From: JASJBU01 sp963797085
Lineage (GTDB): Bacteria; Pseudomonadota; Gammaproteobacteria; Chromatiales; Chromatiaceae
Assembly: GCA_963797085.1 (NCBI GenBank)
Contig: CAWCOA010000026.1
Span: 186,001-250,000, forward strand
Length of the DNA: 64,000 nucleotides
Reading direction: 5' to 3'
Position numbers and translations under genes: made by a program. The notes beneath the pieces are model-generated. The model was given only the letters and a program-made list of their open reading frames with translations. It was not told the DNA's origin and did no database searches. This document shows positions 37,862 through 47,300 of the stretch, in pieces. Within the stretch, counting starts at the first letter, position 1. Each line of letters begins with the position of its first letter.

Positions 37862-38851
37862 ATGAATATATTATTACGCACTCTGTTTGTGACCCTGTTG
37901 TTGCTTTCCACTGCTGCCTGCGCTCACACGCCAGCGACCATGTCCGCCATAGAAACATTCGCCGCTGAGATGGAGGAAAAGCACGGATTCAAGAAAGACG
38001 AAGTGGTGGCCATGCTGGCAGCTACCGAGTTCCGCGATGACATTATCAAAGCGATTTCCCGGCCGGCTGAAGGCAAACCCTGGCATGAATACCGCCCGAT
38101 CTTCCTCAAGCCAGGCAGGATTGAGGGCGGGGTAAAATTCTGGGCGGAGAATGAGCAACTGCTGGCGCAAGTGGAAAAGGAATATGGGGTTCCAGCGGAG
38201 ATCATTGTTGCGATCATTGGCGTGGAGACACGCTACGGAAAACACACGGGCCGTTACCGGGTGCTCGACTCGCTCACCACACTCGCCTTCGGTTATCCCA
38301 AAAGAGCAAAGTTCTTCCGCCGGGAACTCGAAGAGTTTCTGCTGCTGAGCCGGGAAGAACAGGTAGATCCCGCTGAGGCGAAGGGGTCCTACGCTGGAGC
38401 CATGGGCCAACCCCAATTCATCTCCAGCAGTTATCGAGTCTATGCGGTGGATCATGATGGCGATGGACGCCGCAACCTCTGGGACAGCAATGCCGACATC
38501 ATTGGCAGCGTTGCCAACTATTTCCAGCGCCACGGTTGGCAAACCGGTGATAAGATCACTCAGCAAGTCAGCGGTGGCAGTGGACTGCAAAAGTATGTCG
38601 ATGCGGGCATGAAACCGAGCATTAAGGTCGCCGATCTACAGGCCAGCGGCCTGCAGCCGGTCTCCGGTGAACTCCCTGGACCTGAAGCCCTGAGCAGTCT
38701 GATCAAACTCGATGCCGGAGAACGGGATGAATATTGGCTGGGATTGCATAACTTTTATGTTATAACCCGCTACAATCACAGTAATCTGTATGCTATGGCG
38801 GCTTATCAGTTGAGCCAGGAAATCCTGGCTGCCAGGCAGGCAAACAAATAA
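37862..38851 (+). CDS. mltB: Membrane-bound lytic murein transglycosylase B
   Basis: MltB cleaves glycan strands to 1,6-anhydro ends. The 329 residues start with lipoprotein signal LLLSTAACA and contain the catalytic glutamate in IIGVETRYGKHTGRY, plus SYAGAMGQPQFISSSYRVYA typical of the MltB fold. It lies 4 bp after rodA in the elongation gene cluster. Confidence 0.95.
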   Translation: MNILLRTLFVTLLLLSTAACAHTPATMSAIETFAAEMEEKHGFKKDEVVAMLAATEFRDDIIKAISRPAEGKPWHEYRPIFLKPGRIEGGVKFWAENEQLLAQVEKEYGVPAEIIVAIIGVETRYGKHTGRYRVLDSLTTLAFGYPKRAKFFRRELEEFLLLSREEQVDPAEAKGSYAGAMGQPQFISSSYRVYAVDHDGDGRRNLWDSNADIIGSVANYFQRHGWQTGDKITQQVSGGSGLQKYVDAGMKPSIKVADLQASGLQPVSGELPGPEALSSLIKLDAGERDEYWLGLHNFYVITRYNHSNLYAMAAYQLSQEILAARQANK

Positions 38852-38872
38852 TACCAAAATCAACCAGCAAAT

Positions 38873-39706
38873 ATGTCGTTGTCATATATTCAACAGCTTT
38901 TACCGAGGCTATCAGCCTGTTCCATTCTGGCCCTGCTGATTACAGCTTGCAGCACCGGCCCGAAGACTGTGGAAAGAGATGGTATCGACCATACATTTCC
39001 ACCACCGGCGGATATCGACAGCATCCCTGATGCCATTCCTAGAGTGGAGCCTTTGAGCCGTTATGGCAATCCGGCCAGCTATACAGTGTTCGGCAGGGAG
39101 TATCAGACACTGCCTGACCGTGGGAGTTACCGGGAGCGTGGCGTTGCATCCTGGTATGGCAGTAAATTTCACGGCAAACGCACCAGCAGCGGCGAACCCT
39201 ATGACATGTACGGTATGACGGCGGCCCATAAATCATTGCCGTTGCCGACCTATGCCCGCGTCACAAATCTGCAGAATGGTCGGTATATCGTGGTCAAAAT
39301 CAACGATCGCGGACCCTTCCATGACAACCGTTTGATCGATCTGTCATATACCGCAGCCTGGAAGCTTGGGATTGCCAGCAATGGAACCGGACTGGTAGAG
39401 GTGGAGACGATTGACCCGGCCATGCCAGAACCCAAGCCGGTCAGCAAACCCATCCAGGCCCAGGCAGAACTGCCTGAGATTTTTCTCCAGGTCGGGGCCT
39501 TTGGCAGTGAGCAAAATGCCAACCGGCTGAAAACCCACCTGCAGAGCAAATTGAATATCGATGTGCTGATCCAGCAGGCTATGTCAGCCAATCCTCCGCT
39601 GTTCCGCGTCCAGATCGGCCCCATCGCCAGCATTGAACATTGCGATCACCTGGCAGACCAATTAACTGGCCTGGGCATCCCCGATTCGCGCCTGGTGATT
39701 CGCTAA
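38873..39706 (+). CDS. rlpA: RlpA-type septal lytic transglycosylase with SPOR domain
   Basis: The 277-residue lipoprotein (lipobox LITAC) has the double-psi beta-barrel RlpA domain: GVASWYGSKFHGKRTSSGE, ITKAHKSLPLPTYARVTNL-like segment MTAAHKSLPLPTYARV, and NDRGPFHDNRLIDLSYTAA. The C-terminal SPOR domain (FLQVGAFGSEQNANRLKTHL) binds denuded glycan at the septum. It is encoded between mltB and dacA. Confidence 0.94.
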   Translation: MSLSYIQQLLPRLSACSILALLITACSTGPKTVERDGIDHTFPPPADIDSIPDAIPRVEPLSRYGNPASYTVFGREYQTLPDRGSYRERGVASWYGSKFHGKRTSSGEPYDMYGMTAAHKSLPLPTYARVTNLQNGRYIVVKINDRGPFHDNRLIDLSYTAAWKLGIASNGTGLVEVETIDPAMPEPKPVSKPIQAQAELPEIFLQVGAFGSEQNANRLKTHLQSKLNIDVLIQQAMSANPPLFRVQIGPIASIEHCDHLADQLTGLGIPDSRLVIR

Positions 39707-39809
39707 GCCAATTATTTTGGCCCCCACCGGTTCACAAGCGGGATCCGATTGCATCTCTGCCCATTGCATGAGCTAGAATACCCGCCTTAATGACTAACCC
39801 AGTAATCCA

Positions 39810-40958
39810 ATGCCAGTAACGATGAAGCACTTATTCACCCTACTCCTCCTGGTTACAACTTTTTTCTGTGGCCACCTGTGGGCGGAAGTTCCAATGCCCG
39901 CCCCTCCAACACTCCCGGCAAGCGGTTATTTGCTGCTCGATTATCATTCAAACCAGGTACTTGCCGCGAAGAATACCGAACAGCGCCTGGAACCTGCCAG
40001 CCTGACCAAGATCATGACGGCATATGCGGTGTTCCGGGAACTCCAGGAAGGTAATATCCAACTGCAGGATGAGGTTCTGATCAGTGAAAAGGCCTGGCGC
40101 ACTCCCGGATCGCGCATGTTTATTGAGGTTGGCAAGAAGGTTAAGGTCGAGGACCTGGTCAAGGGCATGATCATCCAATCCGGCAATGATGCCTGTGTCG
40201 CCCTGGCCGAACACATCGCCGGCAGTGAAGCCACATTTGCCGAGGTCATGAACAATCATGCAGAACGGCTCGGCATGCGGAACACCAACTTCGTCAATAG
40301 CACTGGCCTGCCGGACGACGCGCATTACACCACTCCGGAAGATATTGCTAAGGTATCCGCAGCTACCATCCGGGAATTCCCTGAATACTATCCCTGGTAT
40401 AAAGAGAAAGACTTTTTCTTCAATAAGATCAAGCAGCACAACCGCAATAAGCTGTTGTGGCGTGACGAAAGCGTGGACGGCATCAAGACCGGCCATACAG
40501 AGGCGGCCGGTTACTGCCTGGTCGCATCTGCACAACGCAATGAGATGCGCCTGATCTCAGTCGTCATGGGTACCAGTAGTGAAGAGGCGCGCGCCAAAGC
40601 AAGCCAGTCACTGCTCAATTATGGTTTCCGTTTTTATGAGACTCATCACCTGTATAGCGCCGAAGAAGTGTTGAATCGGACCCGCATCTGGAAAGGCGAC
40701 AAGGAGCGGCTGGCGCTTGGCCTGCAGCATGACTTGAGCGTCACCATCCCTCGGCGCCAGTACAATAATCTGGATGCGCGAATGGAGGTGGATCCCAAAA
40801 TCATGGCGCCGGTCAGGCAGGGCGATACTCTCGGCAAGGTGCGCATCAACCTGCATGGAGAAGAGATTGCTCAGGCCGAACTGGTCGCCTTGGAATCAAT
40901 TAACGATGGCAACATCTGGCAACTGGTCAAGGACAGCGCCCTGCTGCTCTTGGAGTGA
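39810..40958 (+). CDS. dacA: D-alanyl-D-alanine carboxypeptidase (PBP5/6 family)
   Basis: The enzyme trims the terminal D-Ala from pentapeptides. The 382 residues have a signal peptide (about 1-27), the SxxK motif in PASLTKIM, SxN in QSGNDACVAL and KTG in GIKTGHTEAAGY, then the C-terminal beta domain and a terminal amphipathic stretch (LVKDSALLLLE). The next gene ybeD starts 3 bp later; the D-amino-acid aminotransferase gene often found between them is absent. Confidence 0.95.
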   Translation: MPVTMKHLFTLLLLVTTFFCGHLWAEVPMPAPPTLPASGYLLLDYHSNQVLAAKNTEQRLEPASLTKIMTAYAVFRELQEGNIQLQDEVLISEKAWRTPGSRMFIEVGKKVKVEDLVKGMIIQSGNDACVALAEHIAGSEATFAEVMNNHAERLGMRNTNFVNSTGLPDDAHYTTPEDIAKVSAATIREFPEYYPWYKEKDFFFNKIKQHNRNKLLWRDESVDGIKTGHTEAAGYCLVASAQRNEMRLISVVMGTSSEEARAKASQSLLNYGFRFYETHHLYSAEEVLNRTRIWKGDKERLALGLQHDLSVTIPRRQYNNLDARMEVDPKIMAPVRQGDTLGKVRINLHGEEIAQAELVALESINDGNIWQLVKDSALLLLE

Positions 40959-40961
40959 GCG

Positions 40962-41228
40962 ATGGTTGAAGAAGAAAGTCTGCTGGAATTTCCCTGCGAC
41001 TTTTCCATCAAGGCGATGGGTAAAGCGGAGCCTGAATTCGACCTCCTGGTGGTTCAATTGATCCGCAAGCATGCACCGGATATTCATGAGGGTTCGGTCA
41101 AAAGCCGGCCCAGCAAGGGCGGCAAATGGGTATCAGTCACGGTAACCCTGCGGGCGGAGAGCAAGGCCCAATTGGACGCGATTTACATGGACCTGACTGC
41201 CCATGAAAAGATTGTGATGGCGCTTTGA
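40962..41228 (+). CDS. ybeD: DUF493 family protein YbeD
   Basis: The 88-residue soluble protein has the ACT-like DUF493 fold: LLEFPCDFSIKAMGKAEPEF near the N terminus and GKWVSVTVTLRAESKAQLDAIY. It is nearly always encoded between dacA and lipB, as here, but its role is not settled. Its stop overlaps the lipB start. Confidence 0.93.
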   Translation: MVEEESLLEFPCDFSIKAMGKAEPEFDLLVVQLIRKHAPDIHEGSVKSRPSKGGKWVSVTVTLRAESKAQLDAIYMDLTAHEKIVMAL

Positions 41229-41899
41229 CCTACTGCGCAGCGCCCACTCAACCTGGCAGGCTCTATCTGACTATCAAACAACTTGGCCTGCAGCCCTATC
41301 AGACCACCTGGCAGGCCATGCGTGAATATACTGATCTGCGGGATGCATCGAGCAACGACCAGCTGTGGCTGTTGGAACACCCCCCCGTCTTCACCTTGGG
41401 GCAAGCGGGGAAACCTGAACATCTTATCGACCCAGGCGACATACCGATCATCGAATCTGATCGTGGCGGGCAGGTCACCTATCATGGCCCCGGCCAGCTG
41501 ATTGCCTATCTGCTGCTGGATCTCCGCCGCACGAAGCTGGGTGTACGGGCATTGGTCACTCATCTGGAGCAAGCGGTCATTTCACTCCTGGCAGATTATG
41601 CTATCTCGGCCGAATCCAGGCCAGATGCACCTGGGGTTTATGTGGCAGAGCGCAAGATAGCCGCACTGGGCCTGCGGGTAAGGCGGGGTTGCAGCTTTCA
41701 TGGTCTCAGTCTGAATGTAAAGATGGACCTGGAACCCTTCAGCCGCATCAACCCCTGCGGTTATCCCGGTCTGGCGGTCACCCAGCTCGCAGATCTAGGC
41801 GTAGACACGGATTTACCTACCATCGGGAAGGAATTTTCCCGCCATTTTGCAAACGGTTTGGGATACACTCTGGACTCTCTCAGCCATGACCCCAGATGA
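41225..41899 (+). CDS. lipB: Octanoyltransferase
   Basis: LipB moves octanoate from ACP to lipoyl domains. The 224 residues contain GGQVTYHGPGQLIAYLLLDL, the conserved Lys in AERKIAALGLRVRRG and the catalytic Cys in RINPCGYPGL. The start is TTG overlapping the ybeD stop by 4 bp. lipA follows, giving the complete endogenous lipoylation pair. Confidence 0.95.
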   Translation: MTYCAAPTQPGRLYLTIKQLGLQPYQTTWQAMREYTDLRDASSNDQLWLLEHPPVFTLGQAGKPEHLIDPGDIPIIESDRGGQVTYHGPGQLIAYLLLDLRRTKLGVRALVTHLEQAVISLLADYAISAESRPDAPGVYVAERKIAALGLRVRRGCSFHGLSLNVKMDLEPFSRINPCGYPGLAVTQLADLGVDTDLPTIGKEFSRHFANGLGYTLDSLSHDPR

Positions 41900-41944
41900 T
41901 CATTTGTTGCAACAGCAGATAGAGCCTTAAGATTCTTCACCTCC

Positions 41945-42919
41945 ATGCAAAATCCAAAAAACCATTTGCCGCCATCACGTTCCATGCCCGAGAGCCATCA
42001 GCGAGGAGAGGCGAAACTCTCCCGGATTCCGGTCAAGGTAGAGACTCAGACAGAACTGCTGCGTAAGCCTGAATGGATAAGGGCCAAAGCGCCAACGGGC
42101 AAAAAAGTCATGCAGATTCGCCGCATCCTGCGGGAGAAAGGACTCAGCTCAGTCTGTGAAGAGGCCGCCTGTCCAAATCTCGGAGAATGCTTCCACCACG
42201 GTACCGCCACCTTTATGATCATGGGTGATATCTGTACCCGCCGCTGTCCCTTCTGCGACGTTGCCCACGGTAAGCCTCAACCCCTTGACCCCTCGGAACC
42301 AGAGCAACTCGCAGAGGCCATAGCAGCGATGCAACTGAAGTATGTGGTGATTACCTCCGTAGACCGGGATGATCTGCGCGACGGCGGCGCCCGACATTTT
42401 GCAGACTGTATCGCGACCCTACGCGAGCGCATGCCGGCAACTCGTATCGAGACCCTGGTGCCCGACTTTCGTGGACGGATCGATACTGCTGTTGAAATAC
42501 TCAGTAATACCCCGCCTGATGTCTTCAATCATAACTTGGAAACCATACCCCGGCTCTATCGTCAGGCTCGTCCCGGCGCAGATTACCAGGGCTCCCTGAA
42601 CCTGCTGCAGGCCTTCAGACAGAAGCAACCGGGAGTACCGACAAAGTCTGGCCTGATGTTAGGCCTGGGCGAGACCCTCGAGGAGGTGGAACAGGTGATG
42701 CGGGATCTGCGCGACCAGGGTTGTGAAATGCTGACCCTGGGCCAATATCTGCAACCCAGCCGTGATCATCTGCCGGTGGTGCGCTATGTCCCGCCTGTAG
42801 AATTCGATGAACTGCGTATGCTGGGGGAAGGCTTGGGATTTACCAATGTCGCGAGCGGCCCGATGGTACGCTCCTCCTATCACGCAGACCTGCAGGCCAG
42901 TGGATCATTCGACTGCTGA
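41945..42919 (+). CDS. lipA: Lipoyl synthase
   Basis: LipA is a radical-SAM enzyme that inserts two sulfurs into the octanoyl chain. The 324 residues have the auxiliary cluster CEEAACPNLGECF, the radical-SAM motif CTRRCPFC and the closing RSSYHAD serine ligand region. It follows lipB after 45 bp. Confidence 0.97.
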   Translation: MQNPKNHLPPSRSMPESHQRGEAKLSRIPVKVETQTELLRKPEWIRAKAPTGKKVMQIRRILREKGLSSVCEEAACPNLGECFHHGTATFMIMGDICTRRCPFCDVAHGKPQPLDPSEPEQLAEAIAAMQLKYVVITSVDRDDLRDGGARHFADCIATLRERMPATRIETLVPDFRGRIDTAVEILSNTPPDVFNHNLETIPRLYRQARPGADYQGSLNLLQAFRQKQPGVPTKSGLMLGLGETLEEVEQVMRDLRDQGCEMLTLGQYLQPSRDHLPVVRYVPPVEFDELRMLGEGLGFTNVASGPMVRSSYHADLQASGSFDC

Positions 42920-43035
42920 TAAAGATTGTTCCTGCTGCTATTTACACTCCAAAGATCACAAATCGACTAACACACCAACCTTGCAACGCTGCATGGCCTT
43001 ATGGCAAGCAACAATTTCCTGAGTAGAGACTACCC

Positions 43036-43797
43036 ATGGATGTGAATACCACACGCATTATTGAATCTTTGCTGTTACCTCCGGGCGGCCCCCTTCTATT
43101 GGGATTTATCGGCTTGTTATTATGGCGCATTGGCCTGGGACGGAAGCTGTTTGTACTCGCCCTGCTGCTGATCTGGCTGTTCAGTCTACCGGTCACCGCC
43201 AAACTGTTGATGGCGGGTCTGGAACAGAATCCAGCCCTGAGCGAAGAGCAGATCAAGCACACTGATGCTGAAGCTATTGTGACTCTAGGGTCTGGCCGCT
43301 ACCTCAAAGCCCCGGAGTACGGTACAGACAGCGTCAGCCGCAACGCGCTCTTTCGCCTGCGCTATGCAGCCTGGCTGGCTAAACGCACCAATCTCCCGGT
43401 GATACCCAGTGGTGGCTCACCATCGATAGAGGGAGAGCCTGAAGCCCGTATCAATGCTAATGCACTCATTGATGAGTTTGGTGTACGCGTGGAGCATATC
43501 GAGCAGCACAGCCACACAACCTGGGAGAATGCCCGCTATACCGGACAGCTAATGAAAAAACTGGGACTGAAAAAGATCTTCCTGGTCACTGATGCGGCCC
43601 ACATGCCCCGTGCCATGTATGCCTTCGAGCGCAATGGAATCAATGCTATTCCTGCACCCACTGGTTTTGTCTATCACCCCGAGCATCCGCGCACTTGGCT
43701 TGAATTCCTACCCAGTGCGGACGCCATGCAATACAGCGCTTTTGCGCTGCATGAATACCTGGGATTGGTTTGGTATCGATTAAAGTACGCATTATAA
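43036..43797 (+). CDS. YdcF/ElyC family envelope protein (DUF218)
   Basis: The 253-residue protein has two N-terminal membrane helices (GFIGLLLWRIGLG, LFVLALLLIWLFSLPV) and a DUF218 domain with AIVTLGSGRY, HTTWENARYTGQL and KIFLVTDAAHMPRAMYAF. ElyC, a relative, is needed for envelope integrity at low temperature. It stands alone between lipA and the convergent M14-type gene. Confidence 0.88.
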   Translation: MDVNTTRIIESLLLPPGGPLLLGFIGLLLWRIGLGRKLFVLALLLIWLFSLPVTAKLLMAGLEQNPALSEEQIKHTDAEAIVTLGSGRYLKAPEYGTDSVSRNALFRLRYAAWLAKRTNLPVIPSGGSPSIEGEPEARINANALIDEFGVRVEHIEQHSHTTWENARYTGQLMKKLGLKKIFLVTDAAHMPRAMYAFERNGINAIPAPTGFVYHPEHPRTWLEFLPSADAMQYSAFALHEYLGLVWYRLKYAL

Positions 43798-43874
43798 TAC
43801 GCCGCAATCACCGCAACCGGCATTACATACGGCATCTTAGCGCCATACAACGCACTAACACAAAGCTCAGAGAT

Positions 43875-44900
43875 TCAATCTGCATCATGCAGATGGCTGT
43901 CATAGCGCTCCATCAGATAACAGAGGCAATCCTGGCGGATGACATTTTCATCGATGGTCAGCATGGAGGGCATTACCGGCCGACGCAGACAGAGCTGACC
44001 ATCCTGAATGTTGAAATAGCGATCAACCACGAGATTACCCGCCTCATCCCGCACCTCCAGCGCAACCCGCCGGGCCCCATTCACTGCACCTAGCGGCGTA
44101 CCCCCCGGCAGCTCTCGAAAATTCATGTGGTCGAGATCAGGCAGAAACACAATGTCCGAATCGCCCGGAGAGAAACTGAAACTGACTTCCTCGGATATCT
44201 TGACCAGAGCCACGGTATGGAAGAGATCGATATCCTGATCGGCAACCGGCTGAGTCGGATGCTCCACCAGATGCAGGCATGCATTCAGATACTCCAAGGC
44301 ATGTTCGACACCATGCACCTGCCCCACTTTACCGCACTCCAGGGTTACTGCCGGGCAGAGCTCAGCCAGAGCCATCGACTGCACCCCCGTGGGACGCAGG
44401 AAATAGACCACCGTTCGGCCAAAGAGGTTGGCCAGATGGAGAAACCTGGGGTCCAATCGGTTGACGCAGGCGTAATGCGGGTTGATCCCGGTGTTGTTGT
44501 GCATGTCGACGCTGGCGAAGGGCTGACGACCGCGCATGATCTCCACGACCTGCCGCATCATCTTCTCTTCAGCAGACCCCGTTGGCTCACACCCGGGCCA
44601 GACTCGGTTGTAATCCGGTTGCCCCTCGAGACGACGCAAGCCTTGGGCCGCAGCATCCACATTACCGATGAACAGGCTCATCGCGCGCGGTAGATCACTC
44701 CCCCCGGCATAGCGGCTCAGCAGCTGCTTTACCGCATCCCAGCCCACTGTCTCATTGCCATGCATCAAGACGGAAACAAACAGCGGATTGCGCTGCCTGC
44801 CGGAGAGATGAATCAGTGTCGGCCCTTGCAGATGAGTCGCCAGCTGCCTGGCCTCAAGATGCAACAGACCATCCGGGAGATATGCAATTTCCTTCAACAT
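43875..44900 (-). CDS. Succinylglutamate desuccinylase/aspartoacylase-family zinc hydrolase
   Basis: The 341 residues have the M14-like zinc motif MHGNETVGWDA (HxxE), the third ligand region SVDMHNNTG and the catalytic Glu in TLECGKVGQVHG. Members cut N-acyl groups or small amides. Together with the GCS2 ligase gene about 180 bp upstream, it suggests a pathway that makes and breaks an amide of glutamate or a related amino acid. This is not the arginine-catabolic astE context. Confidence 0.85.
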   Translation of the reverse strand: MLKEIAYLPDGLLHLEARQLATHLQGPTLIHLSGRQRNPLFVSVLMHGNETVGWDAVKQLLSRYAGGSDLPRAMSLFIGNVDAAAQGLRRLEGQPDYNRVWPGCEPTGSAEEKMMRQVVEIMRGRQPFASVDMHNNTGINPHYACVNRLDPRFLHLANLFGRTVVYFLRPTGVQSMALAELCPAVTLECGKVGQVHGVEHALEYLNACLHLVEHPTQPVADQDIDLFHTVALVKISEEVSFSFSPGDSDIVFLPDLDHMNFRELPGGTPLGAVNGARRVALEVRDEAGNLVVDRYFNIQDGQLCLRRPVMPSMLTIDENVIRQDCLCYLMERYDSHLHDAD

Positions 44901-45078
44901 CCCATCATTCTACCTCTGAATGAAATCCGATTCTCTCTTCACGCACCTCCATGGAGCTTCCCCAGGGCGTAGTTTCGACTGATCAAGTTTTATCAATCGC
45001 ACGAGATATATGCTAGTAAACGGGTCCGCCTGTCCAATTCCCTGACCCCTGGGAGGATGACGACTCGTGCGCGGATAC

Positions 45079-46497
45079 CTAAACACTCCACTCATGGACC
45101 GGACGCTGTGACTGCTGATGCTCCAGATAGGCTTTGACCAGCCCCTGTCTATCTGGACCGTAGCGGTGCATCCAGGCGCGCTGCCAGCGGGCGCCAGTCT
45201 GTTTCCGGTCAAGCCGACCCTGGATGATATCCAGCCACTGCCGGATCTCTGCCGGGTCCACACCCAAGCGCTGCAGACCCAGCCTTGCCTTCGGTAGAAG
45301 AATTTCATTAAACAGCGGCACCAGGTTGATCGGTTGTTTACCCATCCAAACGAGCTGCGCATCCAGACCGGCTCGGGCGGCCGCATAAAAGTTGCTGCGC
45401 GCCTGCGGGAAACTAAGACTCCTTTCAAGCAGCTCATAATCGGGCTCCAACCCCGCCACCAAGCCAAAATACAGCGCTGCATTGGCAATGCAGTCCGCCA
45501 CACTCGGTCCTGCGGGCACAACCCGATGTTCTATGCGTAAATGCGGTTTTCCCAGCTTGTCAAACCCGATCAAGGGCCGATTCCAGCGCCAGATGGTCCC
45601 GTTATGCAGCCGCAGATGCGCTAATTTATCCACGGACTCATCCATCAATCTTGGCAGCAGGATCGGATAACGCTCCAGATTCGCCTGAAAATTTTCCAGG
45701 ACCGAGTCACGTACATAACGAATTCCAAAGCTCACCCTTTTTGTCAGGTCAGAGGCGCCGACTGAGATTGCCTGCTCAAAAAGCGGAATGCGGGTCTCAT
45801 CCCATAATTCATGGCCGAACAGGAAAGGTGAGTTGGCAGAGATCGCGACCATCGGACCGGAGATCATCTTCGACAGATTATAGATCCGCGCAGCCTCTGC
45901 CGCATTCACCTGCAAATGGATCTGAAAAGAGGTAGCTGCCGACTCCAGCATGACATCCTGATGCTGCAGACGTAGTGGCATCCTGCCATCGATATCCAGC
46001 TCTACCGGTTTGCCTTGACGTAATCTGAAGACCTGCTCATTCAGCGCCCGATAGCGATTCAGCGGCGACATGTTGGCCAGGGTCAGATGCTCTGAATCGA
46101 GAGTTGGGAGTATCCCAAACATACCCAGTTGAGCTTGCAGCATGGCTGCGTTGGTACTGCACTGCGCCCAGATCCGGCTCAGCTCCTCGGCCATCTTGGA
46201 GAATACCTGGCCTTGCAATAAACGTGCTGTACTGTTGATCTCGAAATTAAAGGTCGCCAGTTCTGGCACGACCAGCGGATTCTCGCATTTCCCAAGGAAG
46301 CTTTGATTGATCGGCGCCGGGTTACCCTGATTGTCCAGCAGGCAACTTTCCAGTTCGAAGCCACCGACATGATGACCTTCTGAGAAGAGACCGTCCCGGA
46401 ACCAGTGCTCAAGCAAACGAGTCTCCGCCTCTAATCGGGCCTTGAATTCGGCAAAATCTTCCTGACCGAATCGACTGGACGTGATCTCCTGACCCAT
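45079..46497 (-). CDS. GCS2-type glutamate-cysteine ligase family protein
   Basis: The 472 residues show carboxylate-amine ligase features: GGFELESCLLD, ATFNFEINSTARLL and HLRIEHRVVPAGPS. The family includes gamma-glutamylcysteine synthetase, but this is not the 518-residue E. coli GshA type and the true substrate is uncertain. It starts 5 bp after the murU stop and precedes the M14-type gene, so the three form one unit. Confidence 0.82.
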   Translation of the reverse strand: MGQEITSSRFGQEDFAEFKARLEAETRLLEHWFRDGLFSEGHHVGGFELESCLLDNQGNPAPINQSFLGKCENPLVVPELATFNFEINSTARLLQGQVFSKMAEELSRIWAQCSTNAAMLQAQLGMFGILPTLDSEHLTLANMSPLNRYRALNEQVFRLRQGKPVELDIDGRMPLRLQHQDVMLESAATSFQIHLQVNAAEAARIYNLSKMISGPMVAISANSPFLFGHELWDETRIPLFEQAISVGASDLTKRVSFGIRYVRDSVLENFQANLERYPILLPRLMDESVDKLAHLRLHNGTIWRWNRPLIGFDKLGKPHLRIEHRVVPAGPSVADCIANAALYFGLVAGLEPDYELLERSLSFPQARSNFYAAARAGLDAQLVWMGKQPINLVPLFNEILLPKARLGLQRLGVDPAEIRQWLDIIQGRLDRKQTGARWQRAWMHRYGPDRQGLVKAYLEHQQSQRPVHEWSV

Positions 46498-46502
46498 GCG
46501 GT

Positions 46503-47165
46503 TTAATTTCCTCTCAGTAGACGCTCCAGATCAGCCAACCGTTCTGGGGTACCAATATCTATCCAGACTCCATGGTGGACTTCACCGCTTACCTGATTAT
46601 TATGCATGGCGCTTCTCAGCAATGGTGCAAGCGGGAAAGCACCCTCCCGACAACCACTAAAGAGTTGAGGGTGGTATAGACCGATACCGCTGAAGGTTAA
46701 ACAATCGGCATTACCTTCCATAACCTGGCGGTTATTCAACACAAAATCACCTTGGGGGTGATGTGGCGGATTATTCACCAGCACGAGATGCGCCAGGCGG
46801 CCCTCATCCAGTTCCAAGGCGGTGATATCTAAATCGCACCAAATGTCCCCATTCAACACCACAAAAGGCTCCTCTCCCAGCAAGGGTAGCGCATTGAAGA
46901 TGCCGCCCCCCGTCTCCAGCGCCTGTGTTTCCGCTGAATAGCGGATGGAGACTCCCCAGCGGCTGCCATCCTGGAGAGCGTCTTCGATCATCGACCCGAG
47001 ATAGGCGTGATTGATCACTAGGTCTTTGATGCCTGCAGCTGCGAGGCGCTCGATTTGGTACTCGATCAAAGGCTTGTCTGCGACAGGAAGCAGCGGCTTG
47101 GGGGTTCGGTCGGTCAGTGACCCCATACGCACACCACGACCGGCAGCCAGGATCATCGCTTTCAT
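46503..47165 (-). CDS. murU: Nucleotidyltransferase, probably MurNAc-1-P uridylyltransferase MurU
   Basis: The 220 residues begin MKAMILAAGRGVRMGSLTD, with PKPLLPVADKPLI, VLNGDIWCDLD and the closing WIDIGTPERLADLERLL. They fit the short MurU/RmlA-like group that makes UDP-MurNAc in peptidoglycan recycling. MurU normally pairs with AmgK; no amgK is next to it here. The ATG at 47165 is preferred to the TTG one codon earlier. Confidence 0.85.
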   Translation of the reverse strand: MKAMILAAGRGVRMGSLTDRTPKPLLPVADKPLIEYQIERLAAAGIKDLVINHAYLGSMIEDALQDGSRWGVSIRYSAETQALETGGGIFNALPLLGEEPFVVLNGDIWCDLDITALELDEGRLAHLVLVNNPPHHPQGDFVLNNRQVMEGNADCLTFSGIGLYHPQLFSGCREGAFPLAPLLRSAMHNNQVSGEVHHGVWIDIGTPERLADLERLLRGN

Positions 47166-47300
47166 CAATTATGATCTATTTGTTCTGGAGTTGCCTGTAA
47201 AGCGTTGGCCGGGCGCGGTTGGCTCTAAATCTACACAGAGCGCTGGCAGATAAGTGACTTTGGCCCGCAACGCATTGATAGTTCATGCAGTCCGTAACAA

